The notes under the pieces: model-generated | Told to the model about the DNA's origin: nothing | Seen by the model: only the letters and a program-made list of their open reading frames with translations | Database searches by the model: none | Position numbers and translations under genes: made by a program | Shown: piece by piece, positions 1 through 9,090 of the stretch | Layout of the letters: the number at the start of each line of letters is the position of its first letter | How positions within the stretch are numbered: position 1 is the stretch's first letter | DNA from: Thermoflexales bacterium | GTDB taxonomy: Bacteria > Chloroflexota > Anaerolineae > B4-G1 > DUEL01 | Direction of reading: 5' to 3' | Assembly: GCA_014360895.1 (NCBI GenBank) | Contig: JACIWQ010000012.1 | Location: 1 to 45,865 of the forward strand | DNA length: 45,865 bases

Positions 1-2035
1 AAGGGGTGAAAACGGAACCAGCAGTAACAGTGGTAGGAACTGTGTGGTTCAGGAGGTTCCAGCGGTCACTGGGGGTTAGGGTGTTTCCCTGGTTGTCAAC
101 AAGGTGCACCCCTGTGTAATAATGGACCAGGATCTGGCGGTAATCTTCCCAACGGAAGTTGGGCTCCCACTGGGCTATAGGGGTCCCATCGCATCCCATC
201 TCTGCTCCATCCTCACAGCCTACGGCATTATGCCGACCCTCAATCCAATGGTTAGCGCTATGGACCCCCATTCCGGAGCTACTGTGTTCATTTTGGGAAC
301 TCACCGGGTCAAAGATGCCTTTGTGAGGGCCGTTTGGGTCACGATTATAAGTTTGCTGTCCCACATATTTGCGATATTGGAGGTCAAAAACGTTACCATT
401 ATAAGTCAAGTATCGGCCTTCTGTATCCGCTACAAAACTGCGATATTCTTCCGCTCGGGCTGAAGACCATCCAGGCCGGTATACTTGATATTGCCAATCG
501 TTAAGGCCGTAGTGAGTTATCCCATTAGTATCAGTCACAATAGAATGAGGGCACCAGTAAAGGGCCACTGTTCTTGCTGCAATAGAAAAGGCCCGCGCCA
601 TTTCAGGTTGCCAGCCCTGAAGGGATGTCTCTGCTGTGCCACCAATTTCCCCCTCTAACACCCCTCCCAGATAATTGCTCCAAGAAGGGTCATGTTGGTA
701 GACGCCTACTTCAAAGGGTATTTGCTGTACACATTCTTCAGGGGAGATTTCAGGGGGGCAATATCGCTCCCTGAAAATCCAAATTGTCCCATCATTCCCT
801 TCTTGGTATGGGCAATCACTCGAGGCAGGGGTATGAACTCCAGGGGGAGTTAAAACAAAAGGGATGACATTTTCCCCTCCTTGGCGAGGGAAGGGCTTTT
901 CCGGTTTGCTTGTGTTAGGCCCCTGACGAGATATTTCAATCACCTGCACCTTTTGTCCTGGCAACCTTGAAGTTCCATAGAGAAGCCTGTTCCCATCAGG
1001 GGACCAGGTTAAAGAGTTTTTTAATCCTCCTGGAGCTATATCTCCCTCACGGTCATCGGTCAACTGCTTCACCATTTTGGTTTCAGGGTCAAGAAAGAAA
1101 ATTTCATAAGAAAGTCCTCTCTCTTCCGTGCGTGCTATAAAGGCAAGGATTTTTCCATCCGGGGACCAGGCGAGATTCCATGGCTCCCAGGCCGAGTGCA
1201 CTTCAGCAATTAGATCCCCATCTTTATCAAGTAGGAAAATGCTATATCTAGACGAAAAGGCCAATTTGCTCCCATCAGGCGACCAGGCAAACCATCCCCA
1301 AAAGGCCCCAGTATAGGGAACGATCTTTTTAAGCTCTCGTGGCTTCTTCAGATTCACGATCCACGCTTCTCCTCCAACGGCTAAGGCTATCCTATCCCCT
1401 TGTGGGGAAAGAGCAAAAAGATTTGCTCCTTCTGGAGGAAAAAGAAGGTTAAATTTTATCCCATCCAAACTAACGCTTTTAATATAGCCATCAAATCCCA
1501 TGTAAACTAGACGGCCATCCTTCGTCCACTCTACCTGTCCTGTTTTGAGGGGTTCCGCTAATTTCCTCTTCCCTGTCCCATCAGATTTCATAACCCAAAG
1601 GGATGCACCCTTTTGAGGCTTAGGGAGGGATTGGGTATAAGCAATCCACTTCCCATCCGGAGACCAGGCATAATCCCACACCCTTTCCAGAAGCTTACTG
1701 GCATTTCTTCCTTGGGAATCAGTGATCCATAGCTCTCTTCCTCCTATCACTTGCTTCCTGAAAAGCATCCATTTGCCATCCGGGGAGAATTCAGGGGCAT
1801 AGTATTCCCTCCAGGGGTTATCTTCCAGAACTTTCCCTTCAACTTCCAGGGGATATCTCCGCATTATAATTATGCTTTCTAAGCTCTCTAACAAAGAAAA
1901 AGGCGTGGGAGTAGGCGGCGAAGGCCTCCCGGCCGAACTTATCAATGGCACCTGGCTTATCCCGATAAAGGAAAAGATGAGGAGAGCAAAAAAGAATAAC
2001 AAACCTTTTTGCTGGAGAAGTCTTTTGCCTCCCAT
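1..2035 (-). CDS. Secreted TolB-like propeller / SpoIID-domain protein (3' end outside window)
   Basis: A frame open from an ATG at 2035 to the window edge, so the C-terminus is missing. The N-terminus (MGGKRLLQQKG, then a run of F/L/I) looks like a signal peptide or membrane anchor, followed by a short P/T-rich stretch. The first 350 or so residues carry repeated propeller motifs (FSPDGKW, AWSPDGK, LSPQGD, TWSPDGN), as in TolB/WD40-like blades. A SpoIID-like domain follows: an ARAFSIAARTVALYW segment, an SSGMGVHSANHWIEG segment in place of the usual GHGxGMSQxGA, and WEDYRQILVHYYTGV. SpoIID proteins act on peptidoglycan glycan strands in sporulators. Here the role is unknown but is probably at the cell surface. 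It is the third gene of a minus-strand set with the paralogues at 2155-3404 and 3401-4548, and is less GC-rich than most of the window. An alternative start is the ATG at 1863. Confidence 0.75.
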   Translation of the reverse strand, partial: MGGKRLLQQKGLLFFFALLIFSFIGISQVPLISSAGRPSPPTPTPFSLLESLESIIIMRRYPLEVEGKVLEDNPWREYYAPEFSPDGKWMLFRKQVIGGRELWITDSQGRNASKLLERVWDYAWSPDGKWIAYTQSLPKPQKGASLWVMKSDGTGKRKLAEPLKTGQVEWTKDGRLVYMGFDGYIKSVSLDGIKFNLLFPPEGANLFALSPQGDRIALAVGGEAWIVNLKKPRELKKIVPYTGAFWGWFAWSPDGSKLAFSSRYSIFLLDKDGDLIAEVHSAWEPWNLAWSPDGKILAFIARTEERGLSYEIFFLDPETKMVKQLTDDREGDIAPGGLKNSLTWSPDGNRLLYGTSRLPGQKVQVIEISRQGPNTSKPEKPFPRQGGENVIPFVLTPPGVHTPASSDCPYQEGNDGTIWIFRERYCPPEISPEECVQQIPFEVGVYQHDPSWSNYLGGVLEGEIGGTAETSLQGWQPEMARAFSIAARTVALYWCPHSIVTDTNGITHYGLNDWQYQVYRPGWSSARAEEYRSFVADTEGRYLTYNGNVFDLQYRKYVGQQTYNRDPNGPHKGIFDPVSSQNEHSSSGMGVHSANHWIEGRHNAVGCEDGAEMGCDGTPIAQWEPNFRWEDYRQILVHYYTGVHLVDNQGNTLTPSDRWNLLNHTVPTTVTAGSVFTP

Positions 2036-2154
2036 TTTTTATTTTTATTTACTCCTTTGCAATTAAATTAGGGGTCAAACCCCTTTCCGAAGCATAATGA
2101 TAGCGCAAGGACGGCAGACTGCCAAGAAGGGGGATAGAGATGTGATGACCGGGA

Positions 2155-3404
2155 CTACATCTTGTAGCGCAGAGGGTCTTTACGTGCACCGAAGCGGCCC
2201 GATGCCAGCCAGAAGGAGAAGACGTCACGGCCCACGATGCTTTCACCAGAGACCCAGAGGCCCTGTAGCAAGAGGCGAAGGGGTTCGTGGATCTCCAGCG
2301 GGGAGCTCTGGTCCTGGACGATACCCCCTCGGGCAAGGGAGAAGCACCAGATGCTGTCCACTGGTAACCCAGGACAATGGCTTCTTCCCACCATTCCCAG
2401 GTGGATGTGTTCTGGAGCATGAGGGAAGGGGTGAAAACGGAACCAGCAGTAACAGTGGTAGGAACTGTGTGGTTCAGGAGGTTCCAGCGGTCACTGGGGG
2501 TTAGGGTGTTTCCCTGGTTGTCAACAAGGTGCACTCCTGTATAGTAATGGACCAGGATCTGGCGATAGTCTTCCCAGCGGATGGGCCAAGGCTCACCCGT
2601 GCCGTATCGGCCGGAATTGCCAAACCCCCAGCGGCTGGCTCCATTCTGGCTCATCCCTCGCTGATGAGCATTGGTCTCGGAGATAATTCCAGTAATGGCC
2701 GGGGCATAACTAATTGGGTTTTCCACACTTCGCAGGTAGCCGTAGTCGCCTGAGGCTGTTCGCAGGTAAGCGTCAGCTGAGAACTCGGCGAAAATGGGCC
2801 CTTTCCCGGGCTCAGGGGCATAGATCAGATATAGCCCTTCCGTTTCGTTCACCGCTTCCTGAACTGCCTGCTGGTATGCAGAAGAGAGTCTGTCAAAGTA
2901 ATAGGGGATGAAGACTTGAAACTGGTTGGAATTGTTGATTTCCCTCCGGCAATTTCCCCAGTAGTCCTCTCCCCCTTCATTTGCTCTTATGGCGCAGTAA
3001 GCATAGGTGCGGGAAGCGATGGCCTGAGCCCGAAGAGCCAGAGGGTGGTAAGAAGGCTCCATCTCCCGAGGGACAACATCCAAGAGATAGTCACCCTCTA
3101 TTTCCACTTGGGCCGGATTGGTGGGGTAAGGATAGGGGCGAACCTGCTCAGGAGGATAGCGACCTGAATCAAACTCTGTGCATCCATAGCGGGTGTCGGC
3201 TTCATTTTGAGGGGTAGAAGGATCATCCCATTGGCATAGAGGATTTGGTTGGTCCCAGTCAATCTCACCATTGCCTTTCAACGCATACATCATAACTGTA
3301 ATCCCTTGTTGCTCCTGAAAGTAAATGGCAATACGCTTGTATAAGGTGGGAAGAATGAACAAGGAAAAGAGGGAGAATATAGCTATGCCTTTTCTCCAGG
3401 TCAT
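2155..3404 (-). CDS. SpoIID-domain secreted protein with apparent frameshift near the C-terminus
   Basis: Start ATG at 3404 overlaps the upstream stop (ATGA) and has GGAGG five bases upstream. Residues 1-30 form an N-terminal membrane/signal segment (MTWRKGIAIFSLFSLF). The core is SpoIID-like: LALRAQAIASRTYAYCA, a HQRGMSQNGASRWG segment and WEDYRQILVHYYTGV, followed by a DRWNLLNH...TVTAGSVF linker and an Ig-like NTSTWEWW...LGYQW stretch. After about 2355 the original frame runs on to 2049, but it uses AGG/AGA codons and reads like noise. The frame one base back reads plausibly (PLEIHEPLRLLLQGLWVSG, then a stop at 2155) with strong G/C third positions. I therefore infer a one-base frameshift near 2345-2355, either a real lesion or a sequencing error, and give 2155 as the likely true end. 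Confidence 0.7.
2426..2534. repeat. Direct repeat shared with positions 1-109
   Basis: Positions 2426-2534 are identical, base for base as far as I can read, to 1-109. Similarity continues more weakly beyond. The block encodes the end of the SpoIID domain and the DRWNLLNHTVPTTVTAG linker in both neighbouring paralogues. Perfect nucleotide identity inside otherwise diverged paralogues suggests recent duplication or gene conversion. Confidence 0.85.
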
Positions 3405-4548
3405 TGCTGCACCTCCACCTGGATGATACACAATGCTCCCTCTCCGGGTTTTGTGCAGTTAATGAGCAGATTATCCCCATCAGGTGACCAAGCAAATGAA
3501 CTCCCACCTCGCACTTCAGGAGGCAGTAAATATAAAGGGTGTTCTTGGCCTGTCGATAAATCAATTAAGCGGTAACTAACCCTATTGGTTTCAGAGATTG
3601 TTCCTGAGAGGAGTATAAATCGGCCATTAGGAGACCATGCCAAATTATGTATATAAGATGGGCGCAATACCGAAACTTCCCTAACTTCCCCTATCCATGG
3701 GTCAACAAGCAACAGAAAACTAAATGGATTTGGCAATCTACCCATTGTGGCTCTTACAGCCAAAGTTCTTCCATCGGGGCTCCACTGGGCATCCAATGCC
3801 CACCGCTTTTCTTCAAACTTTTCCCCCAAGTCTATCTCCTTTATTTGCCCAGTTTTCCCGTCAAAAATTAAAAAGTGTTCACAATTATACACTGCTTGCC
3901 ACCTTCCCCCTGGCGAAATCGCTGTGTTATACTCCCATCCGCAAGCTGGTGCTGGTGGTGCAAAACGAGCAAAGTCCACCTCTATCCTCTTGTCCGGAGG
4001 GCCAATTAACTTGCCTACCAACTTGCCCTTTGCATACGCCATAGCCCCTCTCCCCTCCGGAGCAAGAACCAAGGGCTGGACCACTCCCATCTCTATCAGC
4101 TTAGGATTGCCATCCAATGGGTGCCAAATCAGATCTTCTTGCTCTCGTTATAGAGCAAGTAAGCCAAGGATTGTTCTTTGGAGGACCAAATCGGCTTTCC
4201 CCAGATTACGCCTTCTTTCAGCCTCTTTAGTGCTCCAGTTTTCGCATTAAACACCTCAATCGCCACCCTATTCCTTCCGGGCAATGTGTCCCTGAGGATG
4301 AGGACTTCATCATTGGAAATCCATCCCACAATCCTCAGGCCGAGGGTATCTGTAAGGACCACTCGGGGTGAACCGAAGTGGATTTGCTCCAGGGAAGCAT
4401 TTTCCCAAGTGGAAGGGGTTTGCAAAATAAATGGTGTAGGGGGTAACTCTCCAGCAATCCCTGCCTGGCTATTTACCCTGATGATGAAAGCGATTGTCGC
4501 CACTACAATAAGAAAAGCTAAACCCATCCCCAATTTGTCCCTTTTCAT
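3401..4548 (-). pseudogene. TolB-like propeller protein, frameshifted near 4128
   Basis: The first segment starts at ATG 4548 (MKRDKLGMGLAFLIVV, preceded by GGGAGGTGAGC) with an N-terminal membrane helix, and stops at 4129 after ...LLYNESKKI. The frame continues one base back: the sequence at the break would read NESKK then DLIWHPLDGNPKL, and it stays open to 3401 with blade motifs QWSPDGR, AWSPNGR and AWSPDGD. One extra G in AAGAAG|ATCTG would restore a single reading frame of about 380 codons. The 3' end overlaps the next gene by ATGA, so the set is translationally coupled. It may be a genuine pseudogene, an assembly error or, less likely, recoded; no classical slippery heptamer is visible. 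Propellers of this type often pair with peptidoglycan- or surface-acting domains. Confidence 0.65.
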
Positions 4549-4630
4549 CTGCTCACCTCCCAAAAATTTCTGAAGGCCCAACTCCGTATCGTTCTCCGGA
4601 ATTGTGCCAGCGACGCGCGGCAAACCCAAA

Positions 4631-4660
4631 ATCCGCGCTCGTCCGCGTTTATCCGCGTCC
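4631..4660. repeat. 10-nt iterated intergenic repeat (ACGCGGATxx type)
   Basis: Three degenerate 10-nt units reading GGACGCGGAT, AAACGCGGAC, GAGCGCGGAT on the minus strand, just after the nuoL stop. Close relatives lie at 10691-10720 and 38842-38870. The rest of 4549-4665 shows no gene. Confidence 0.75.
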
Positions 4661-4665
4661 AAACC

Positions 4666-6756
4666 CTACGGCGTCACCCCCAGGTAGAGCAGATACAGCA
4701 GCGCGAAGGTGCACAGGAAGAAGAGCACCGAAACCAGGTAGTGCTGGACCTGGCCCGTCTGCAGGGCCTGGCGGAATTCCCGGCCGATCAGGCCGACCAG
4801 TTTCGCCGACCCGTCCACCAGCCCGCCGTCAATGATGTAGCGGTGGACCCAGCGGTTGAGGATGCCCCAGAGTTCGCCCAGCCGGGCCAGACCGTGCAGG
4901 AGGCCGTCTATCAGACCCCGGTCTATCCACTCGTAGGCGACCTTCGCCAGCCAGAGGGTAGGCCGGATAATGACCAGGCCGTAGAACTCATCAATGTAGT
5001 ACTTGTTGCGCAGGACGGTGTGGACCGGCCCCAGCCAGCGGACCAGCGGGTCGGTCTCCCCCTCTGCCAGCGGCCGCCGCCCGTAGACCAGCCAGCCGCC
5101 CAGCAACCCCAGCAGCGCCGCCCCCACCGAGATGGAGACCGGGACCGGGTTGAACGGCAGCGCCTCCGGCGCCTCCCCCAGCGTCGCGCCGACGAAGTGG
5201 TGGAACCAGTTGCCGTGGAAGAGCGCCTTGCCCACCTCGCCCAGCACCGGGAAGTCCTCCGGCACGCCGACAAAGCCGAAGAGGACGGCGAAGAGCGCCA
5301 GGACCACCAGCGGCCCCGTCATCACCCAGGGCGTCTCGTGGGCGTGCTCGGCATGGTGGCTGCGCGGATGCCCCAGGAAGGTCAGGCAGATTTGCCGCAT
5401 TGTGTAGAATGCGGTGAGGAGCGCGCCCGCCGCCAACGCCCAGAAGACCGTCGGGTTGTGGGCCCAGGCGTGGGCCAGAATCTCGTCCTTGCTCCAGAAG
5501 CCGGCGGTGATGATCGGGAAGCCGGCCAGCGCCAGCCCGCCCGCCAGGAAGGTCCAGAACGTGACCGGCATCCGCTTCGCCAGCCCGCCCATCTTCATCA
5601 TATCCTGCTCGTGGTGGGTGCCGATAATGACCGACCCGGAGCCCAGGAACAGCAGTGCCTTGAAGAAGGCGTGGGTGACCAGATGGAACGCGGCGGCGAT
5701 GTAGGCGCCGATGCCCAGCGCGGCGACCATGTAGGCCAACTGGCTGATGGTGGAGTAGGCCAGCACCCGCTTGATGTCGTTCTGGGCGACGGCGATGGTG
5801 GCAGCGAAGACCGCGCTGAAAGTCCCGATGACGGCCATCGCCTGCATCGGCGGCGTCCCGGCGGCGTGCTCCAGCCCCACCGAGAGGAGCGGGAACATCC
5901 GCACCACCAGGTAGACGCCCGCGGAGACCATCGTCGCGGCATGGATCATCGCGCTGACCGGCGTGGGGCCCTCCATCGCGTCCGGCAACCACACATGGAG
6001 CGGGAACTGGGCCGATTTCCCCACCGTCCCGGCGAAAATCAGCAGCCCCACCGCCGCGGCGACGGAGAGCGTCGGGATCACCGACGGCGTGATCGCCAGT
6101 TCGTGCAACACCTCCTCGTTGCGCAGAATGGCGTCAAAACTGAGCGTGCCCGTCTGCGCGTAGAGGTAGGCGATGCCGATGAGCATGATGACGTCGCCGA
6201 TGCGGGTGGTGAGGAAGGCCTTGATCGCCGCCCGGTAGGCCGACGGCTTCTCAAACCAGAAGCCAATGAGCAGGTAGGAGCAGAGGCCCATAATCTCCCA
6301 GAAAATGAAGAGCATCAGCAGGTTGTCGGAGACGGTGAGCCCCAGCATCCCGGTGGCGAAGAGGCTGATGTAGGCAAAGAACCGGCTGTAGCGCGGGTCC
6401 CCGTGCATGTAGCCCACGCTGTAGATGAAGATGGCCAGACAGGTGATGGAGACGAAGAAGAGGGTGATGGCCGTCAGCGGGTCCACGAAGACCCCCATCT
6501 CCAGCGCCACGTTCGCCGAAGGCAGCCACGGGATGCTCACGGCGATGGGATGCTCGTAGAGATGTTCGCCGCCCCAGCCGACGACCGTCCAGAAGACGTA
6601 CTGGGCCATCAGGAAGGAGAGGGCCATCGCGCCGATGGCGACCGAATGGCTTAGCCGCTTCCAGCGGTTGAAGAAGAGGACGATGGAGACAAAAGCCAGG
6701 AACGGCGGGAGCGGGATGAGAACGGTCAGGAGTTCCAGAAGTTGGCGAGGGTCCAT
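4666..6756 (-). CDS. nuoL: NADH-quinone oxidoreductase subunit L
   Basis: A 696-residue antiporter-like membrane subunit of complex I, which couples NADH oxidation/quinone reduction to proton translocation in the cytoplasmic membrane. The N-terminal domain (VDPLTAITLFFVSITC, YLLIGFWFEKPSAYRAA) and the core (AGTVGKSAQFPLHVWLPDAM with MEGPTPVSAMIHAATMV) are diagnostic. It has the many membrane helices and the C-terminal long-helix region expected of NuoL. The ATG at 6756 has GGAG upstream and lies 9 bp after nuoK. It is the last nuo gene here. No nuoM or nuoN follows; instead the SpoIID/propeller set begins, so the complex I genes must be split over the genome. Confidence 0.97.
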   Translation of the reverse strand: MDPRQLLELLTVLIPLPPFLAFVSIVLFFNRWKRLSHSVAIGAMALSFLMAQYVFWTVVGWGGEHLYEHPIAVSIPWLPSANVALEMGVFVDPLTAITLFFVSITCLAIFIYSVGYMHGDPRYSRFFAYISLFATGMLGLTVSDNLLMLFIFWEIMGLCSYLLIGFWFEKPSAYRAAIKAFLTTRIGDVIMLIGIAYLYAQTGTLSFDAILRNEEVLHELAITPSVIPTLSVAAAVGLLIFAGTVGKSAQFPLHVWLPDAMEGPTPVSAMIHAATMVSAGVYLVVRMFPLLSVGLEHAAGTPPMQAMAVIGTFSAVFAATIAVAQNDIKRVLAYSTISQLAYMVAALGIGAYIAAAFHLVTHAFFKALLFLGSGSVIIGTHHEQDMMKMGGLAKRMPVTFWTFLAGGLALAGFPIITAGFWSKDEILAHAWAHNPTVFWALAAGALLTAFYTMRQICLTFLGHPRSHHAEHAHETPWVMTGPLVVLALFAVLFGFVGVPEDFPVLGEVGKALFHGNWFHHFVGATLGEAPEALPFNPVPVSISVGAALLGLLGGWLVYGRRPLAEGETDPLVRWLGPVHTVLRNKYYIDEFYGLVIIRPTLWLAKVAYEWIDRGLIDGLLHGLARLGELWGILNRWVHRYIIDGGLVDGSAKLVGLIGREFRQALQTGQVQHYLVSVLFFLCTFALLYLLYLGVTP

Positions 6757-6765
6757 ATGTCGCTC

Positions 6766-7074
6766 CTACCACTTCAGCAGGTTGATCTGGTCTATGTCGG
6801 TGGTCCGGCGGCTGCGGTAGATGACGACGATGAGGGCCAGGCCGACGGCGACCTCCGCCGCGGCGACGGCGTAGACGAAGGCCGCGAAGGCCTGACCAAC
6901 GGCCGTCGTCGGCTCACCGTACCGCCAGAAGGCCAGCAAGTTGAGGATGACGGCGTTGAGCATCAGTTCCACGCCCATCAGGATGGCGATGGCGTTCCGC
7001 CGCGCCAGCACGCCGTAGGTGCCGATGCAGAACAGCGCGGCCGCCAGGATGAGGTACCAGGCCAGTGGAATCAT
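6766..7074 (-). CDS. nuoK: NADH-quinone oxidoreductase subunit K
   Basis: A 102-residue subunit with three membrane helices (MIPLAWYLILAAALFCIG; the glutamate-bearing GVELMLNAVILNLLAF; AAAEVAVGLALIVVIYR). The buried glutamates of the second and third helices, needed for proton transfer in the family, are present. I choose ATG 7074, with AGGAGG nine bases upstream, over a longer frame starting at 7131. It is separated from nuoJ by about 3.6 kb of unrelated accessory genes, although J and K are normally adjacent. Confidence 0.95.
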   Translation of the reverse strand: MIPLAWYLILAAALFCIGTYGVLARRNAIAILMGVELMLNAVILNLLAFWRYGEPTTAVGQAFAAFVYAVAAAEVAVGLALIVVIYRSRRTTDIDQINLLKW

Positions 7075-7120
7075 CGGACGTCTTCCTCCTCTTTGAGGTC
7101 CTTGAACACCTGCTCTAACC

Positions 7121-7588
7121 TTATAATTCAATCATCTCCCTGGGATAGCCTATTCCTGCCTGTCGCAACCGACGAGCCTGCGGACTCCCTTTGGGAATAT
7201 GTACACCGCCGGAAGCCAGCCAGAAGTAGGCCGGCCTCGGATTCCGTTGGGTCAATTGCCAAAGAGCTTTCGCGTTTCCCTGAAGCCACGCCTTTAACCA
7301 GGCCAACTTGCTGAGGAAAGCGCTCACCTCAGAAGTATACGCTGGATGGACCTCTATCCAGAACGCCACTTCAGGGCCCCTCTCTATCTGGAAGCCCACC
7401 CCGTAATCCCACAGAGGATCATCCGGGTACTTTTCCTTCAGGGCCTTCTCCAAGTTCACGCTGCCGGTAAAACGGCCGTTCTTTTTACACCGGATTCTAT
7501 CGCCGTCCGGTCCGAGAGCCTGTTTGCCTGGCCGATACGCGCCGAGGCCCAGATGAGGAGTCTCCGCTACCGCCTTCTGGAAACTCAT
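7121..7588 (-). CDS. Unrecognised partner protein of the adjacent AAA ATPase
   Basis: A 155-residue soluble protein. Its start (ATG 7588) overlaps the ATPase stop as ATGA, so the two are translationally coupled and probably act together. I do not recognise the family. Visible features are a DPLWDYGVGFQ segment, AFWIEVHPAYTSEV followed by a helix rich in W/L/K, and a conserved-looking C-terminus (YFWLASGGVHIPKGS, RRLRQAGIGYPRE). The D...E-V-H arrangement faintly recalls nuclease cores, but that is speculation. Pairing of an overcoming-lysogeny/RecF-like ATPase with a small partner is typical of defence or toxin modules. Confidence 0.75.
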   Translation of the reverse strand: MSFQKAVAETPHLGLGAYRPGKQALGPDGDRIRCKKNGRFTGSVNLEKALKEKYPDDPLWDYGVGFQIERGPEVAFWIEVHPAYTSEVSAFLSKLAWLKAWLQGNAKALWQLTQRNPRPAYFWLASGGVHIPKGSPQARRLRQAGIGYPREMIEL

Positions 7589-8751
7589 TCCTCTCCCCCG
7601 GAGGCCACCTCGGCGCGCCGGATTACATCGGCCACCACATCCCCGGCCAGCCCACTGAACCGGGTCAACCCGCCCCATTCTGCCTCATCCACCGATTCAG
7701 AACCCGGGTCCAAGCTGGTGATGTCCACAACGGAGCCATCCCGCCGGAAATAGTATACCCGATATGCCTTGGTGATTACGCTATCGGCCAGCCTTTTCAA
7801 GGGCTCTGTCGTCGGCAGCGAGAACAACTTGAGGACATCCCGGGCCGTCCCTCCGTGCTTTTGCACAATCTGCAACGCCCAGACGGCATCCAGGACAACC
7901 GGCGAATGAGTGGAAAGGGAGACCCGGTATCCCCGCCAGAGGAGTTCCAGCACCAGCACGAGGACAGCAACGATGGCGGCCGGATGCAACCCCATCTCCG
8001 GTTCTTCTATCACTACCCACTCTATGTGGCCCCGCCTCTGGGTCTTGGCTGGAGGTATCAGCCAGTAGAGGCCCAACAAGAGCGGCACAAACTCCCGCTG
8101 CCCGGCCGACCATACCAGAAACGGAAGGCTCTGGCCTGCGGGCCCCCTCAGCACAAGTCGCCTTTCCAACTGACGGGTCTCCAACTCCAGCCCGAATCCG
8201 GCAAAGACGTGTTGGTCCAGAAGTTGGCGATACTCGCTTTTCAGGCGTCTGGGCCAGGGCTGCGGGAACAATTCGCCCGGGAGAGGAAATTCCGACTGAA
8301 CCAGTTGATGGAGTTTCTCGCTGAACTCCCGAACCACAAAAGGGTCACCGGCCCGATAATCCGTAAAAGGCCGCGTCAGCCCTTCCCGTAAGGTCAGGAC
8401 GCGCTGAGCAGGAATGTAAAAAACCCGTTCTTCTTCCTGTCCCCTGGCCGTCAAAAGGCTCACGAGTTTCCTGGGCGCCTCGTCTACCTGGATTTGGGTC
8501 TCTGCTTCGTCGTAGACCCCCGACATCCCTTCGCCCCAATATAATTCCAGAAACCCCTTTAACTCCCCCCTCCAGTCCAGGTTAAACCGCCTCATCTCCT
8601 CCCGAATGGGCCGATAGTCCACCAGTAATTTTGCCAACTGTAACAGGATGCTCTTCCCCGTCGCCTGAGGGCCCACAAAGACGGTCAGGTCTCCCCAGGC
8701 CACGTCTGCCTGCCGAATCGGCCCCAATGCACGAACGGTTAGCCTTTTCAT
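7585..8751 (-). CDS. AAA/ABC-type ATPase (SMC/RecF-like, OLD-related), putative conflict-system ATPase
   Basis: A 388-residue single-chain ABC-class ATPase. The Walker A motif GPQATGKS is at residues 27-34 after an N-terminal strand (MKRLTVRALGPI). A QREF-type signature follows LPFLVWSAG, Walker B with its catalytic glutamate is WVVIEEPEMGLHP, and a switch histidine lies in STHSPVVLDAVW. This architecture matches the AAA_15/AAA_21 type ATPases found in OLD, Gabija-like and AbiEii-like systems. It has no TOPRIM domain, so the coupled downstream protein at 7121-7588 may supply the effector. It sits in the island that separates nuoJ from nuoK and has no obvious Shine-Dalgarno sequence. Confidence 0.85.
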   Translation of the reverse strand: MKRLTVRALGPIRQADVAWGDLTVFVGPQATGKSILLQLAKLLVDYRPIREEMRRFNLDWRGELKGFLELYWGEGMSGVYDEAETQIQVDEAPRKLVSLLTARGQEEERVFYIPAQRVLTLREGLTRPFTDYRAGDPFVVREFSEKLHQLVQSEFPLPGELFPQPWPRRLKSEYRQLLDQHVFAGFGLELETRQLERRLVLRGPAGQSLPFLVWSAGQREFVPLLLGLYWLIPPAKTQRRGHIEWVVIEEPEMGLHPAAIVAVLVLVLELLWRGYRVSLSTHSPVVLDAVWALQIVQKHGGTARDVLKLFSLPTTEPLKRLADSVITKAYRVYYFRRDGSVVDITSLDPGSESVDEAEWGGLTRFSGLAGDVVADVIRRAEVASGGEE

Positions 8752-8801
8752 CGCGACTGACTATCCTCGGCTCTAAACGAACATCCCCGTTTCCTGCTAC
8801 C

Positions 8802-9083
8802 CTAATGCGTACACGGCGTCGCGAAAATCGTGCCGTCGTGGTAGTAGTTGGCCCACGCGTAGACGGGCCACCAGGTCAGGTCAAAGGCCAGGGCCAGCGG
8901 CTCCGAGAAGACCTCCGGCTCCACGAACTCGCCGCGGGCGGCCATTTCCGCCCGGCAGGCCCCGCGCGCCCGTTTCCATCCGATGTGGAACCCCAACCCC
9001 AGCAGCAGGTAGAGGCAGGCCAGGGCCAGCATAACCATTATCAACACTGTTGCCGCCCGCCGCGGCTCTCTCCAACGGCTCAT
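8802..9083 (-). CDS. Small single-pass membrane protein, unknown function
   Basis: A 93-residue protein (start MSRWREPRR at 9083, chosen because the longer frame from 9161 overlaps the PIN gene). One hydrophobic helix spans roughly residues 12-34 (AATVLIMVMLALACLYLLLG). A Trp/Tyr-rich tail follows (FDLTWWPVYAWANYYHDG). It lies between the PIN toxin and the ATPase in the same direction. No family recognised. Confidence 0.55.
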   Translation of the reverse strand: MSRWREPRRAATVLIMVMLALACLYLLLGLGFHIGWKRARGACRAEMAARGEFVEPEVFSEPLALAFDLTWWPVYAWANYYHDGTIFATPCTH

Positions 9084-9090
9084 TTCCCAG

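Noticed and set aside
4120-4135. Programmed -1 frameshift in the propeller gene
   Set aside because: No X-XXY-YYZ heptamer or downstream stem is visible; a one-base lesion or sequencing error is simpler.
4549-4662. N-terminal extension of the propeller gene to 4662
   Set aside because: It reads through the 10-nt repeat; the ATG at 4548 has a strong Shine-Dalgarno and begins a membrane segment.
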